Below are positions 34,401-42,988 of a stretch of 64,000 bases of DNA, in pieces. Within the stretch, counting starts at the first letter, position 1. Every line of letters begins with the position of its first letter. The notes below the pieces were generated by a model. That model was given only the letters and a program-made list of their open reading frames with translations. It was not told the origin of the DNA and made no database searches. The stretch is from Flavobacteriales bacterium (GTDB taxonomy: Bacteria > Bacteroidota > Bacteroidia > Flavobacteriales_F > PHOS-HE28), in NCBI GenBank assembly GCA_030584065.1, contig CP129489.1:1326640-1390639 (forward strand), in the 5' to 3' direction. A program made the position numbers and the translations under genes.

Positions 34401-37007
34401 GCATGGAGCGGCGGAACGGGCTCCTTCACCGGAACCTGGCCCAGCGTGAGCTACACGCCCGGGCCCTCGGACATCGCTGCCGGTGGCGTGACCCTCACCT
34501 TCACCACCACCGGCAACGACAACTGCCCGCCCGCATCGGACCAGCTCTACATCAGCATCCCCAACAGCTTCCAAGGGATCATCGCCAGCGCCACCGACGC
34601 CACCTGCAACGGCTCCACCAACGGATCGGCTACGGTGAGCCCCGATAGCCCGGCCTTCTCCTACCAATGGAGCAATGGTGCCAGCACCGCCACCGCCACG
34701 GGCCTGATGGCCGGCGGCCATACGGTGATGGTCACCGACCCCTTCGGCTGCAGCACGGTTCTCAACGTCACCGTTGGCCAGCCCAGCGCCATCGCCATCG
34801 CCGAGCTGGTCTCCTCCGATGAGACCTGCGCCGGCTTCGCCGATGGCACCGCGGCGGTGACGGCCACTGGCGGAACACCGCCATACAGCTACCTCTGGAG
34901 CAACGGCGCCACGACACCCGCCATCACCGCAGGGGCTGGTTCCTACATCGTGGGCGTGGGCGATGCGAACAACTGCGCCGTGGCCGTCGGCATCGCCACC
35001 ATCGATGCGCTTGAGCAACCGCCCGCCGCCGATGCCGGTCCGGACCAGGTGGCCTGCATGGGCAGCTATCCGGTGGCCATCAACGGCACCAGCGTCAATG
35101 CCACCAGCATCGCCTGGACCGGCGGCACGGGCACCATCATCGGATCGGGCGCCGCCATCCAGTACATGCCCGCTACCGCCGAGATCCTCGCCGGGTCCGT
35201 CACGCTCACCCTGACCGCCAATGGCGGATCCTACTGCCCGGCCGCCTCCGACCAGGTGACGCTGGCCCTGAGCAACGCCTTCATCGGCGCAGGGCTCGCC
35301 GCGACCGCCGTGGATTGCCATGGCAATGGCAACGGATCCATCCTCTTCGCACCCGATGCGCCGGGCAACGCTTATCTATGGAACGATCCGCTGGGCCAGA
35401 CCACGGCCAATGCCACCGGGCTCCAACCCGGCAGCTACACCGTGACGGTGACCGATGCCCTGGGCTGCGACACCGCCCTCACCGCGGTCATCGCAGAGCC
35501 GCCTCCGCTGGCCATCGCCGCGCTCAACGTAACCGGTGTGACCTGCAACGGCGGCAGCAACGGAACGGCCAACGTGCAGGTGAGCGGCGGAACGCCCCAG
35601 TACAGCTTCTCCTGGAGCGGCGGCCAGTCCACTGCCACCATCGTGATGCTCCCGGCCGGCGACCTCAGCGTCACCGTCACCGACGCCAACGGATGCACCG
35701 CACAGGCCAGCGGTTCCATCACGCAGCCACCGCCCATCGTGGTACAGCTGTCCGTGCCCGACACCGTGTGCGTGAACGCCCCGGTGCCCTTGGTCGCTCA
35801 GGCCACCGGAGGTACCGGCACACTCAGCTACAGCTGGGGGCCGCTCGGCAGCGGCAATCCGATCACCGTCGCCTTCAGCCAATCGCAGCTCGTCCAGCTA
35901 ACAGTCACCGACCAGAGCGGATGCGCTTCGCCCACCCTACTGGAGCCCGTCTATGTCCTCGACCTTGCGAACGCCACCCTCTCCGCCTACGGCGACACAA
36001 CCATCTGCCCGGGCGGTGCGCCCGCCGCGGTCGGGGCCGCGCTCACCGGTTATCCCGGCACCTACAGCATGAGCTGGCTCGACCTGGGCGCCAGCGGCCC
36101 GGGGCCCTTCACAGTGCCATTCACCACGGACCGGGACCTCACCGTCACCGTCATCGATCAATGCGGGGATACGCTGCAACGCGTCGTGGAATTGCGCGTA
36201 CAAACGCCGCCGGCCATCAGCCTGCCGCCCATCATCGCGCAGGGCTGCGCACCGCTCACCGTGGACTATCCCGACCTGCAGCTGCCACCCGGCATCAGCT
36301 ACTCCTGGGACCTCGGCAATGGTTCGGTGAGCAGCGCCCCCAGCCCGGTGATCGTGTACCAAGCCGGAACCTACAGCGCCTCCCTCTCCGTGAGCACCTC
36401 CTTGGGATGCACGTCCACGGCCCCTGTGCCCGGCACCATCAATGCCTGGCTTCCCCCCACCGCAGGTTTCAGCGCCAGCACCTACAGCACCACCGCCGAC
36501 AACGCAAGCATCAGCTTCACTGACCAGAGCACCGGCAGCATCGCCGCTTGGGACTGGCTCTTCGGCGATGGCGGCACCAGCACGGCCAGCAATCCCACCC
36601 ACGGCTATGTGGAAGTGGGCACCTTCCAGGTGACCCTCACCGTGACCGACATCCATGGCTGCACCGACGAGGCCGATGCGACCATCACCATCAGTCCGGT
36701 CTACGAGATCACCATCCCCACGGCTTTCACCCCGAACACCAACGGCGGCAACGGCGGCACCTGGGACCCCAACGACCTGAGCAATGACGTCTTCTACCCC
36801 TTCGCCCGCTTCGTGGATGAGTTCCGCATGCGCGTCTTCAACCGCTGGGGCGAGCTCATCTTCGAGAGCAACGACATGCGCGTCGGGTGGGACGGCTACT
36901 ACCGCGGCCAGCTGAGCCCCCAGGATGTCTATGTGGTCCAGACCTGGTTCCGCTTCGTTGACGGCAAGGAGGAGCAGCGGCTCACCGATCTCACCCTCTT
37001 CCGATGA
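31500..37007 (+). CDS. Giant SprB-like adhesin with type B T9SS sorting domain
   Basis: This 1835-residue surface protein has a signal peptide and an N-terminal domain of about 270 residues (HFSGGEIYWDCLGNNQYRIT, VYRDCAG) found in gliding-associated Bacteroidota proteins. Four tandem composite units of about 239 residues follow, each with SprB-type repeats (YLWSNGATTPTITAGAGTYT, VTVTDANNC) and an Ig-like part (ADAGPD...GSFPI). A PKD domain lies at about 1650-1735 (WDWLFGDGGTSTASNPTHGY). The last 100 residues are the gliding motility-associated type B sorting domain (IPTAFTPNTNGGNGG, FNRWGELIFES, WDGYYRGQ). It probably acts in adhesion or gliding. Its stop overlaps the porP/sprF start, the typical SprB-SprF pairing. 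Confidence 0.92.
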   Translation: MLRRITLILLLLTTAITGRATHFSGGEIYWDCLGNNQYRITLMVYRDCAGINVDPSVTLQLTSPCGNTSMTVAHNGPTEISQLCGAELPNSTCNGGPLPGIQQFTYTGIVTLPPCDSWTISYTNIYRNNAIVNLQNPGTQRTHIRAVVNTTMGCNDSPQFSNTAIPYVCMGYPITYSFGAWDPESDSLSYEFINAMGLNGASIPYVNPYTATDPIPGITLDPSTGEVNFVLNVQGNWVVVVRVNHWVNGVLAGSVMRDMQFVAYPCGNDPPNPAAGVVQALTGSAVQLGPRAIQVCESGSFCFSFAIDDPNLPNVLTAFSNIGQNLPGATFTYTAGNPMQAQVCWTAQPNTSGFFPFIVNVSDGACPIPAFQTYIYSVTVIPGLFGTVATTGESCLGSGNGTATANVTTGTAPFNYDWSTGATTPSIMAPPGTYTVTITDANNCVSPPLSGTIGTIAQPNAADAGPDAVGCVGSFPIALGGSVTNATGGTWSGGAGTFSGSWPGIAYTPTAAEVAAGSVMLTLTTTGNDNCPPASDQMVLSLPNSFAGVGITATDADCNGAATGSATVTGGQSGLTYSWSTTPAQTAATATGLAAGTYGVIISDGLGCSTSLSATVAAPAAISLANLAAFDESCAGASDGYLVATATGGTGPYAYTWSNGATGNVLTAAAGTYTVSITDANGCAPATASGTISAAAQPNLADAGADLVGCIGSLPIALSGTVTNADGGAWSGGTGTFTGAWPNVLYAPSAAEIAANGVTLTLTTTGNTGCPPATDELFIQIPNSFADAVVTPTDAICFGTTTGAAAFTPALPGFTYSWSTVPVQTAAIATGLGAGDYTVTVTDAYGCTISLSTSIGPAAAVAVADITITDETCAGSANGTASAVVSGGTQPYSYLWSNGATTPTITAGAGTYTVTVTDANNCAPATGTATINAAALPNAADAGADLVGCVGSFPITLFGSITNATGGAWSGGTGSFTGTWPSVSYTPGPSDIAAGGVTLTFTTTGNDNCPPASDQLYISIPNSFQGIIASATDATCNGSTNGSATVSPDSPAFSYQWSNGASTATATGLMAGGHTVMVTDPFGCSTVLNVTVGQPSAIAIAELVSSDETCAGFADGTAAVTATGGTPPYSYLWSNGATTPAITAGAGSYIVGVGDANNCAVAVGIATIDALEQPPAADAGPDQVACMGSYPVAINGTSVNATSIAWTGGTGTIIGSGAAIQYMPATAEILAGSVTLTLTANGGSYCPAASDQVTLALSNAFIGAGLAATAVDCHGNGNGSILFAPDAPGNAYLWNDPLGQTTANATGLQPGSYTVTVTDALGCDTALTAVIAEPPPLAIAALNVTGVTCNGGSNGTANVQVSGGTPQYSFSWSGGQSTATIVMLPAGDLSVTVTDANGCTAQASGSITQPPPIVVQLSVPDTVCVNAPVPLVAQATGGTGTLSYSWGPLGSGNPITVAFSQSQLVQLTVTDQSGCASPTLLEPVYVLDLANATLSAYGDTTICPGGAPAAVGAALTGYPGTYSMSWLDLGASGPGPFTVPFTTDRDLTVTVIDQCGDTLQRVVELRVQTPPAISLPPIIAQGCAPLTVDYPDLQLPPGISYSWDLGNGSVSSAPSPVIVYQAGTYSASLSVSTSLGCTSTAPVPGTINAWLPPTAGFSASTYSTTADNASISFTDQSTGSIAAWDWLFGDGGTSTASNPTHGYVEVGTFQVTLTVTDIHGCTDEADATITISPVYEITIPTAFTPNTNGGNGGTWDPNDLSNDVFYPFARFVDEFRMRVFNRWGELIFESNDMRVGWDGYYRGQLSPQDVYVVQTWFRFVDGKEEQRLTDLTLFR
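32660..35530 (+). repeat. Four tandem ~717-bp coding repeats in the adhesin gene
   Basis: The ADAG[PA]D anchor recurs at about 32884, 33601, 34319 and 35029, giving spacings of about 717, 718 and 710 bases. The units are similar but diverged at DNA level. They form the repetitive stalk of the adhesin. Confidence 0.8.
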
Positions 37008-38008
37008 GGATGCGCCGGCATACCGCCCTGCTGCTCATGGCGGCCACCGCTGGCGCCGTGCATGCGCAGGACCCGCAATTCTCGCAGTGGTACGCCGCTC
37101 CGCAATACCTCAATCCCGCGCTCACCGGCAACACCCACCAGGACCGGATCGCGCTCAACTACCGCCTGCAATGGCCGGGCGTGCAGCCGGGCTATGAGAC
37201 CTACATGGCCGCCTACGACCACCGCTTCAGCACGGTGAACGCCGGCATCGGCGGCATGGTGCTGCGTGACAAGGCCGGTACCAGCGGGCTCACCAGCACC
37301 ACCGTGGGCCTCAGCTACAGCTATGAGGCGCGCATCAACTACCGCCGAGCTGTGCGCGGCGGCCTGCGCCTGGGGTACACCATGCGCGGAGTGGACCCGG
37401 GCGGCTACCTCTTCGCAGACCAGGTGATACGCGACAACGCAGCCCAGACCATAGAGCCCAATCTCATGGAGCGCGTGAACTACCTCGACCTTGCCGGCGG
37501 CCTCATGTACTACAGCGAGTCGCTGTGGGCCGGGGTGAGCGTGAACCATCTCAACCGCCCCAACATGAGCCTGATGATCGGCGGACATGCCCCGCTCGAG
37601 CGCCGGATGAGCGTGCATGCAGGCTATCGTTTCCCCATCGACGGGCAGCGCAGCCTGAGCAAGAGCGAGACGCGGATGACCGTGGCCACGCACTACAAGA
37701 TGCAGGGCAAGTGGGACCAGCTCGACCTCGGCTGGTACATCGACCACCAGCAATTCACCGCCGGGCTCTGGTACCGTGGGTTGCCGCTTGTGAAGGCTTA
37801 CAAGCAGGGCTACGGCAACAATGAGGCGGTGATCCTCATGGCAGGCTACCAGACCGAGAACCAGCTGCGCTTCGTGTACAGCTACGATGTCACCATCAGC
37901 AAGCTCACGATGCGGAGCGCTGGCGCCCATGAGATCAGCCTGATCTACGAGTGGCCCAGGAAAGCCAAGAACCGCAAGCACCGTATCGTGCCCTGCCCGA
38001 AATTCTGA
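37004..38008 (+). CDS. porP/sprF: Type IX secretion membrane protein PorP/SprF
   Basis: This 334-residue outer-membrane barrel has a signal peptide (LLLMAATAGAVHAQ) and the family start DPQFSQWYAAPQYLNPALTG. The middle shows GIGGMVLRDKAGTSGLTSTT and VNHLNRPN; the end is basic. SprF-type proteins help export and anchor a partner adhesin with a type B sorting domain. The ATG overlaps the stop of the giant adhesin by 4 bases (ATGA), so adhesin and partner are translated together. Confidence 0.93.
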   Translation: MRMRRHTALLLMAATAGAVHAQDPQFSQWYAAPQYLNPALTGNTHQDRIALNYRLQWPGVQPGYETYMAAYDHRFSTVNAGIGGMVLRDKAGTSGLTSTTVGLSYSYEARINYRRAVRGGLRLGYTMRGVDPGGYLFADQVIRDNAAQTIEPNLMERVNYLDLAGGLMYYSESLWAGVSVNHLNRPNMSLMIGGHAPLERRMSVHAGYRFPIDGQRSLSKSETRMTVATHYKMQGKWDQLDLGWYIDHQQFTAGLWYRGLPLVKAYKQGYGNNEAVILMAGYQTENQLRFVYSYDVTISKLTMRSAGAHEISLIYEWPRKAKNRKHRIVPCPKF

Positions 38009-38088
38009 ACCTGGCCGGCACAAGGAATGACCAAGCTCTTCCGGTCGTCCTGGTGAGATTCCCGAGGTCTTGGACGGACAACGAACGG

Positions 38089-39891
38089 TTACATCCGCTC
38101 AGGCACTTCGATGCCCAGGCACCACATGGCCCGCTTGGTGGCGTTGGCCACGGCGGCGCTCAGGTCCAGGCGGAAGGCGCGCTTGGCGGCGTCCACCTCC
38201 TTCAGCACCGGCACGCCCTGGTAGAACGCGTTGTAGGCCTTCACCAGTTCGTAGGTGTGGTTCGCCAAGGCGGAGGGATCCAGCTTGGTGGCCGCTTCAT
38301 CCAGCACGGCCGGCAGGTGGTGCAGTAGCTTGATCACCGTTCGTTCTTCGGGAAGCAAGCCCCCGGATCCGATCCGATCATCTGGTCTTCTGACCATCTG
38401 ATCATCCGATCCTTCCGCCTTCCGCAGCAGGCTTTTGACCCGCGCGTAGGTGTACTGGATGAATGGCCCCGTGTGCCCCTGCAGGTCGATGCTGGCGGCG
38501 GGGTCGAAGAGCATGCGCTTCTTCGGGTCCACCTTCAGCAGGAAGTACTTGAGCGCGGCCAGGCCGATCATCTCATACAAGGACGCCTTCTCCGCCTCGG
38601 TGAAATCGTCCAGCTTGCTGAGCTCCTCGCCCATGCGGCGCGCTTCGGAAACCACCTCGTCTATGAGGTCGTCGGCGTCCACCACGGTGCCTTCGCGGCT
38701 CTTCATCTTGCCGCTGGGCAGGTCCACCATGCCGTAGCTGAGGTGGAAGAGCTCATCGGCCCAGGCGAAGCCCAGCTTCTTGAGGATGATGAACAGGACC
38801 TTGAAGTGGTAGTCCTGCTCGTTGCCCACGGTGTAGATGAGCTTGCTGAGGCCGGGATACTCCTCGAAGCGCTTGATGGCCGTGCCGATGTCCTGCGTCA
38901 TGTACACGCTGGTGCCATCGCGGCGCAGGAGCACCTTCTCATCGAGGCCCTCGGCGGTATTGTCCACCCACACGGCGCCGTCCTTCTCGTAGAACACGCC
39001 ATTCTTCAGGCCTTCGAGCACATCGACCTTGCCCAGCACGTAGGTCTGGCTCTCGTAGTAGTTGCGGTCGAAGTCCACTCCGGCGCGGGCGTAGGTGGCG
39101 TTGAAGCCTTCGTACACCCAGCCGTTCATGGTCTCCCACAGCGTGCGCACGGCGGGGTCGTTGGCCTCCCATTGGCGGAGCATCTCCTGTGCCTCCAGCA
39201 GGATGGGCGCGGTCTTCTCCGCTTCCTCCTTCGGTTTCCCGGCAGCCACGAGGGCATCGATCTCGGCCTTGTAAGCCTTGTCGAACTCCACGTAGTACTT
39301 GCCCACGAGCTTGTCGCCCTTGAGGCCGCTGCTCTGCGGGGTCTCGCCTTGGCCGAACTTCTGCCAGGCCAGCATGCTCTTGCAGATGTGGATGCCGCGG
39401 TCGTTGATCACCTGGGCCTTGATCACCTCATAACCAGAGGCCTGCAGGATGCGGCTGACGCTGTATCCGAGGAAGATGTTGCGCAGGTGCCCCAGGTGGA
39501 GCGGCTTGTTGGTGTTGGGACTGGCGTACTCCACCATCACCTTCCTGCCCGTGGCGGGGAAGCTGAGGATATCGCGCTCGCCCGCTTCGCGCAGGAAGCC
39601 CAGCCAGTAGGCATCGCCGATCACGATGTTGAGGAAGCCCTTCACCACGTTGAAGCGCTCCACCACGGGCACGTGGGCCACGAGGTGCTCGCCGATGGCC
39701 TGGGCTGTCTGCTCCGGGCCCTTGCCGCTGAGCTTCAGAAAGGGGAAAACGTTGATGGTGACATCGCCCTCGAACTCCGGCCGGGTCTGCTGGAAGCCGA
39801 TGGCCTTGGCATCGAGGTCATGGCCGAAAAGGTCCTTGAAGGCGCCTTGCAGCGCAGGAACGAGCTGGGAGCGGAGTCTGTCCTGGAACAT
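38089..39891 (-). CDS. argS: Arginyl-tRNA synthetase
   Basis: This 600-residue class I synthetase charges tRNA-Arg. The N-terminal Add1 domain is followed by EYASPNTNKPLHLGHLRN (HIGH motif), KAQVINDRGIHICKSMLAWQ, a central VVDADDLIDEV motif and the DALR anticodon-binding domain ending MWCLGIEVPERM. In the region between YARVKSLLRKAEG and LLPEERTVIKLLHHLP the DNA holds a lower-GC palindromic patch (38365-38412). Between the argS start and the ctlX stop, 39905-39970 holds degenerate GTTGTC/GTCAAC repeats. A promoter was not recognised. Confidence 0.96.
   Translation of the reverse strand: MFQDRLRSQLVPALQGAFKDLFGHDLDAKAIGFQQTRPEFEGDVTINVFPFLKLSGKGPEQTAQAIGEHLVAHVPVVERFNVVKGFLNIVIGDAYWLGFLREAGERDILSFPATGRKVMVEYASPNTNKPLHLGHLRNIFLGYSVSRILQASGYEVIKAQVINDRGIHICKSMLAWQKFGQGETPQSSGLKGDKLVGKYYVEFDKAYKAEIDALVAAGKPKEEAEKTAPILLEAQEMLRQWEANDPAVRTLWETMNGWVYEGFNATYARAGVDFDRNYYESQTYVLGKVDVLEGLKNGVFYEKDGAVWVDNTAEGLDEKVLLRRDGTSVYMTQDIGTAIKRFEEYPGLSKLIYTVGNEQDYHFKVLFIILKKLGFAWADELFHLSYGMVDLPSGKMKSREGTVVDADDLIDEVVSEARRMGEELSKLDDFTEAEKASLYEMIGLAALKYFLLKVDPKKRMLFDPAASIDLQGHTGPFIQYTYARVKSLLRKAEGSDDQMVRRPDDRIGSGGLLPEERTVIKLLHHLPAVLDEAATKLDPSALANHTYELVKAYNAFYQGVPVLKEVDAAKRAFRLDLSAAVANATKRAMWCLGIEVPERM
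38365..38412. repeat. Imperfect palindromic insertion inside argS
   Basis: A 48-base, visibly lower-GC patch contains GATCATCTGGTC-TTCT-GACCATCTGATC, an inverted repeat with 10 of 12 positions paired, flanked by GGATC/GATCC copies. It is in frame and encodes a hydrophilic stretch around residues 493-509 (DDQMVRRPDDRIGSGG). It looks like a small palindromic element inserted in a surface loop. Confidence 0.45.
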
Positions 39892-39973
39892 CGGGGTGCA
39901 AAAGAAGGGGATGTCGGTTGTTCGTTGTCAGTTGTCCGTCAACGCCTGGCCACCGACAGCCGTCAACGGATGA

Positions 39974-40900
39974 CTAGGCCCTGCTCAGGAAATTCTCCGC
40001 CATCATGCAGCGCACGCTGCCTCCCCCGATGGCCTCGATGGTGGGCACAGCAACGGGGATGAGCCGCGCATGGCGCTCCAGGGCGATGCGCTGGAAGGGC
40101 TTGAGGGCATGGAAGGCCGTCTCCGAGAGCAGGATGCACGCCCCGCTGGCACCGCGCAGCTCCAAGGCGTTGCCCACGAATCTGTAGAGCTGCGGCAGAT
40201 CGAAGGCGATGACCTCACGGCCGCTCCGGGCCAATTCCTCCTCCACTTCCTGGCGGTCGCCCGGGTAGGGCAGGGCATCGAAGCAGACCAGCGCCCAATC
40301 CGTGCCCAGGCTCATGACCACATTGGTATGGTAGATGGGGGCGCCGTTGATCCGGCCATCCATGGTAGCGGTGAAGGCGATGGGGGAATGGCCCAGCCGA
40401 TCGCACCAGGCGGTGAGGGCCGCCTCCGTGGTGCGTGGCGAAAGGCAGGCATAGGCGCGACGCTTCAGGCGGTCGAGCACGAGGCTTCCGGTGCCCTCGA
40501 GGATGCGGCCGTGGTGCTCCCAGCCGCTGATGTCGATTGTCTGGCGAACGGTGAAGCCCTCGGCCTCGAGCGCGCGCGCCAGGTCGGGGTCGCGCTCAGC
40601 GCGGCGGCTGGGCGTGAGCATGGGGTACAGCACGACCGTGCCATCGGCATGCGTGCTGAACCAGTTGTTGGGGAACACGCCGTTGGGCGCGCCGGGGTGG
40701 AAGGGATCGAGCACCGTGAAGCCGATGCCGCAGCGGCGCAGGGCCTCGAGCAGGCCATCGAACTCCTCGGCAGCCGACCGGCGCGCATCGTCCACCGGGA
40801 TCCGCTGCTGGAACTCGTTGCTGGCGGCCGTCTCCGGGTCGTAGCCGAAGCCCGTGGGGCGGACCAGGATGACGGCGGAGGCGGACTGGTGGGGGATCAC
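39974..40900 (-). CDS. CtlX-like citrulline/arginine hydrolase (amidinotransferase fold)
   Basis: This 308-residue protein matches the arginine deiminase-related CtlX family: ILVRPTGFGYDPETAASNEF at the N-terminus, NGVFPNNWFSTHADGTVVLY, GSLVLDRLKRRAYA, the catalytic His in INGAPIYHTNVVMS, and the catalytic Cys298 in GGGSVRCMMAENFL. CtlX converts citrulline to ornithine with release of CO2 and ammonia. The start is a GTG at 40900, since no ATG gives the conserved N-terminus. It follows arginase on the same strand with an 82-base gap; both enzymes yield ornithine. Confidence 0.85.
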   Translation of the reverse strand: MIPHQSASAVILVRPTGFGYDPETAASNEFQQRIPVDDARRSAAEEFDGLLEALRRCGIGFTVLDPFHPGAPNGVFPNNWFSTHADGTVVLYPMLTPSRRAERDPDLARALEAEGFTVRQTIDISGWEHHGRILEGTGSLVLDRLKRRAYACLSPRTTEAALTAWCDRLGHSPIAFTATMDGRINGAPIYHTNVVMSLGTDWALVCFDALPYPGDRQEVEEELARSGREVIAFDLPQLYRFVGNALELRGASGACILLSETAFHALKPFQRIALERHARLIPVAVPTIEAIGGGSVRCMMAENFLSRA

Positions 40901-40982
40901 TGGCCCTGTGGCTAACGCACCAAGCCGGCGCACCGAACGCTCATGTGCTGTTGGAATACAGGCCGGATGGGTACCTGACCGT

Positions 40983-41921
40983 TCATCGCGCGCGCAGGAT
41001 GGGGAAGAGCGGCTCCAGGATGGAAAGCGTGGCCTCGGCCATGGCATTGCCGCTATCGAGCGCCGGGTTGATCTCCACCACGTCGAGGGTGGCGGTCTTC
41101 GGGTCGGCGCAGAAGCCGCTGAGCAAGGCCTTGGCCTCCTCGAGGAAGAGCCCATCCGGGACAGGGGTGCCGGTGCCGACCGAAATGCTGGGGTCCAGGC
41201 TGTCCACATCGAAGCTGATGTGCAGCCGGTCGCAGCCGCTGAGGTGGGCCAGGGTCTCCTTCACCACCGCATCGCCCCCCTTCCTGCGGAGGTCCGCCAC
41301 GGTGATGACCTTGATGCCGTGCTCCTTGATGATGGCCTCCTCCTCGGGCTCATAGTCGCGCAGGGCGATGAAGACCAGGTCGCCGGGGAGGAGCTTGGGG
41401 CCGTGGACACCGATCTTCCGCAGGCGATCCCAGGTATCCATGGTATACACCCGCGGACGGTTGCGGCCCTTCTTCTCAATCTGCATGAGCAGCGCCAAGG
41501 GCATGCCGTGCACGTTGCCGCTGGGGGTGGTCCAGGGGGTGTGGAGGTCGGCATGGGCATCGATCCAGACCACCCCGAGGCGCTTATCGGGGAAGGCCAT
41601 CTTGGTGCCCGATACCGAGCCGATGGCGATTGAATGATCCCCTCCGACCACGATTGGGAAAACACTGTTCCGCAGGTATTTATATACCTCGTACGCCAAG
41701 TCGCTCTCGAAGCGGATGAGCCCGTCGATGTGGTGGGCACTGGGGCTGCGGTCGTCCTCGTAGAGCACATCGTTCTCATCGCGCAGGATGCTCTCTTCGG
41801 CATGGCCGAAGAGCTCGCTGCCCAGCTTCCACGCCGCCACGCGCAAGGCGGCCATGCCCATGCTGGCGCCCCGTTTGCCCGCCCCGATCTCCGAGGCCGC
41901 CTCGATCAATCGCAATTCCAT
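40983..41921 (-). CDS. rocF: Arginase
   Basis: This 312-residue ureohydrolase has the three manganese motifs: VVGGDHSIAIGSVSG, VVWIDAHADLHTP with GNVHGMPLALL, and HISFDVDSLDPSISVGTGTP. The GTGTPVPDG segment is typical of arginases rather than agmatinases. It converts arginine to ornithine and urea. The ATG at 41921 is preceded by a TACCTTCG promoter element at 41962-41969. A CtlX-like hydrolase follows on the same strand, so this is a small arginine-catabolic unit; no urease is visible. Confidence 0.93.
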   Translation of the reverse strand: MELRLIEAASEIGAGKRGASMGMAALRVAAWKLGSELFGHAEESILRDENDVLYEDDRSPSAHHIDGLIRFESDLAYEVYKYLRNSVFPIVVGGDHSIAIGSVSGTKMAFPDKRLGVVWIDAHADLHTPWTTPSGNVHGMPLALLMQIEKKGRNRPRVYTMDTWDRLRKIGVHGPKLLPGDLVFIALRDYEPEEEAIIKEHGIKVITVADLRRKGGDAVVKETLAHLSGCDRLHISFDVDSLDPSISVGTGTPVPDGLFLEEAKALLSGFCADPKTATLDVVEINPALDSGNAMAEATLSILEPLFPILRAR

Positions 41922-41961
41922 GGTCGTTGCCGCGGCGCTGGTGCGCAACGGCCGTTGCGGG

Positions 41962-41969
41962 CGAAGGTA
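41962..41969 (-). promoter_or_regulatory. Bacteroidota -7 element TACCTTCG upstream of arginase
   Basis: TACCTTCG on the minus strand fits TAnnTTYG and lies 40 bases before the arginase ATG. Confidence 0.45.
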
Positions 41970-42088
41970 AGCCTGCCGCCGGAGGGCGTTCATCGACCCC
42001 TGCTTCCGGTTCGCCTAGCAATCAGGCGCTTTCGGCTGAAACGAAGGGACAGGCCCCGCCGTAAGAGGGGCACGCAACACCCTCCCTG

Positions 42089-42787
42089 ATGCCGATCCAC
42101 AAAGCCCTGTTCCTGAGCGCCTCCACCCTGTTCCTCTCCGCCTGCGGCACCAGCTTGCTGGAGCAGCGGGTAACGGAAGGCACCATCGAGTATGCGCTCA
42201 CCTTCCCCGACTACGACCCCAACGGGCTGATGGCGGGCATGCTGCCTGAGCGCACCACGCTCACTTTCACCGAAGACCGGCAGGCGGCGGAGCTGAGCGC
42301 CGGCATGGGGGTGTTCCGCACCCTGATGCAGGTGGACAACAGCGGCCGCAGCATGGATTACCACATGAGCATGATGGGCAAGCGGATCGTGAGCCACCTG
42401 AAGCCGCGCGACATGGACCTGTTCAACGCGGATTACGGACGCCCCACCATCCTGTTCACCAACGACCTGGATACCATTGCCGGGTTCCCCTGCCGCAAGG
42501 CCATCGCCGTGTTCAGCCGGATGGAACAGCCGGAGATCGAGGTGTGGTACACCGACCGCATCCGCATCAACGACCCCAATTGGTTCGGTCCCTTCGCGGA
42601 GGTGCCCGGTGTGCTGCTGCGCTACGACATGGTGCAGAACGGCATCCGGATGCACCTGGACGCCGTGCAGGTGACCGCCCAGGACATCGACCCCGCCAAG
42701 TTCGAGCCCAAGGCCGACCACGAGTCGGTGGCGCCGCCCGTGCTCCATCACGAGCTGGCCGAGGTGCTGGGGACCTTCTCGATGTAG
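42089..42787 (+). CDS. Lipoprotein of unknown function (DUF4412-like)
   Basis: This 232-residue protein has a lipoprotein signal with lipobox LSAC (Cys19). The mature domain is beta-rich: GTIEYALTFPDYDPNG, MLPERTTLTFTEDRQAAELS, TIAGFPCRKAIAVFS and EVWYTDRIRINDPN. This pattern resembles DUF4412-type proteins with an outer-membrane-lipoprotein-like fold. It is divergent from arginase. The 201 bases after it, up to the ftsK start, hold no recognisable feature. Confidence 0.65.
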   Translation: MPIHKALFLSASTLFLSACGTSLLEQRVTEGTIEYALTFPDYDPNGLMAGMLPERTTLTFTEDRQAAELSAGMGVFRTLMQVDNSGRSMDYHMSMMGKRIVSHLKPRDMDLFNADYGRPTILFTNDLDTIAGFPCRKAIAVFSRMEQPEIEVWYTDRIRINDPNWFGPFAEVPGVLLRYDMVQNGIRMHLDAVQVTAQDIDPAKFEPKADHESVAPPVLHHELAEVLGTFSM

Positions 42788-42988
42788 CCCGCCGCCGTCA
42801 GTGCCTGGCCATCAGCGGCCAAGGCGCCGCGCTGCGCCCCTGGATCCGCGCCCCCCGGCCCCAGTGCGTGCGCGGCTCTCCACGCGCCCCTGTTGATACT
42901 AGCGCCAATAGACTTCCCGTTCTGGCTGGACGGAGGCTCGACCTTCGACGCATCGCCTCGCGCGTGCGAGCGAATCCCGCATTCCACA

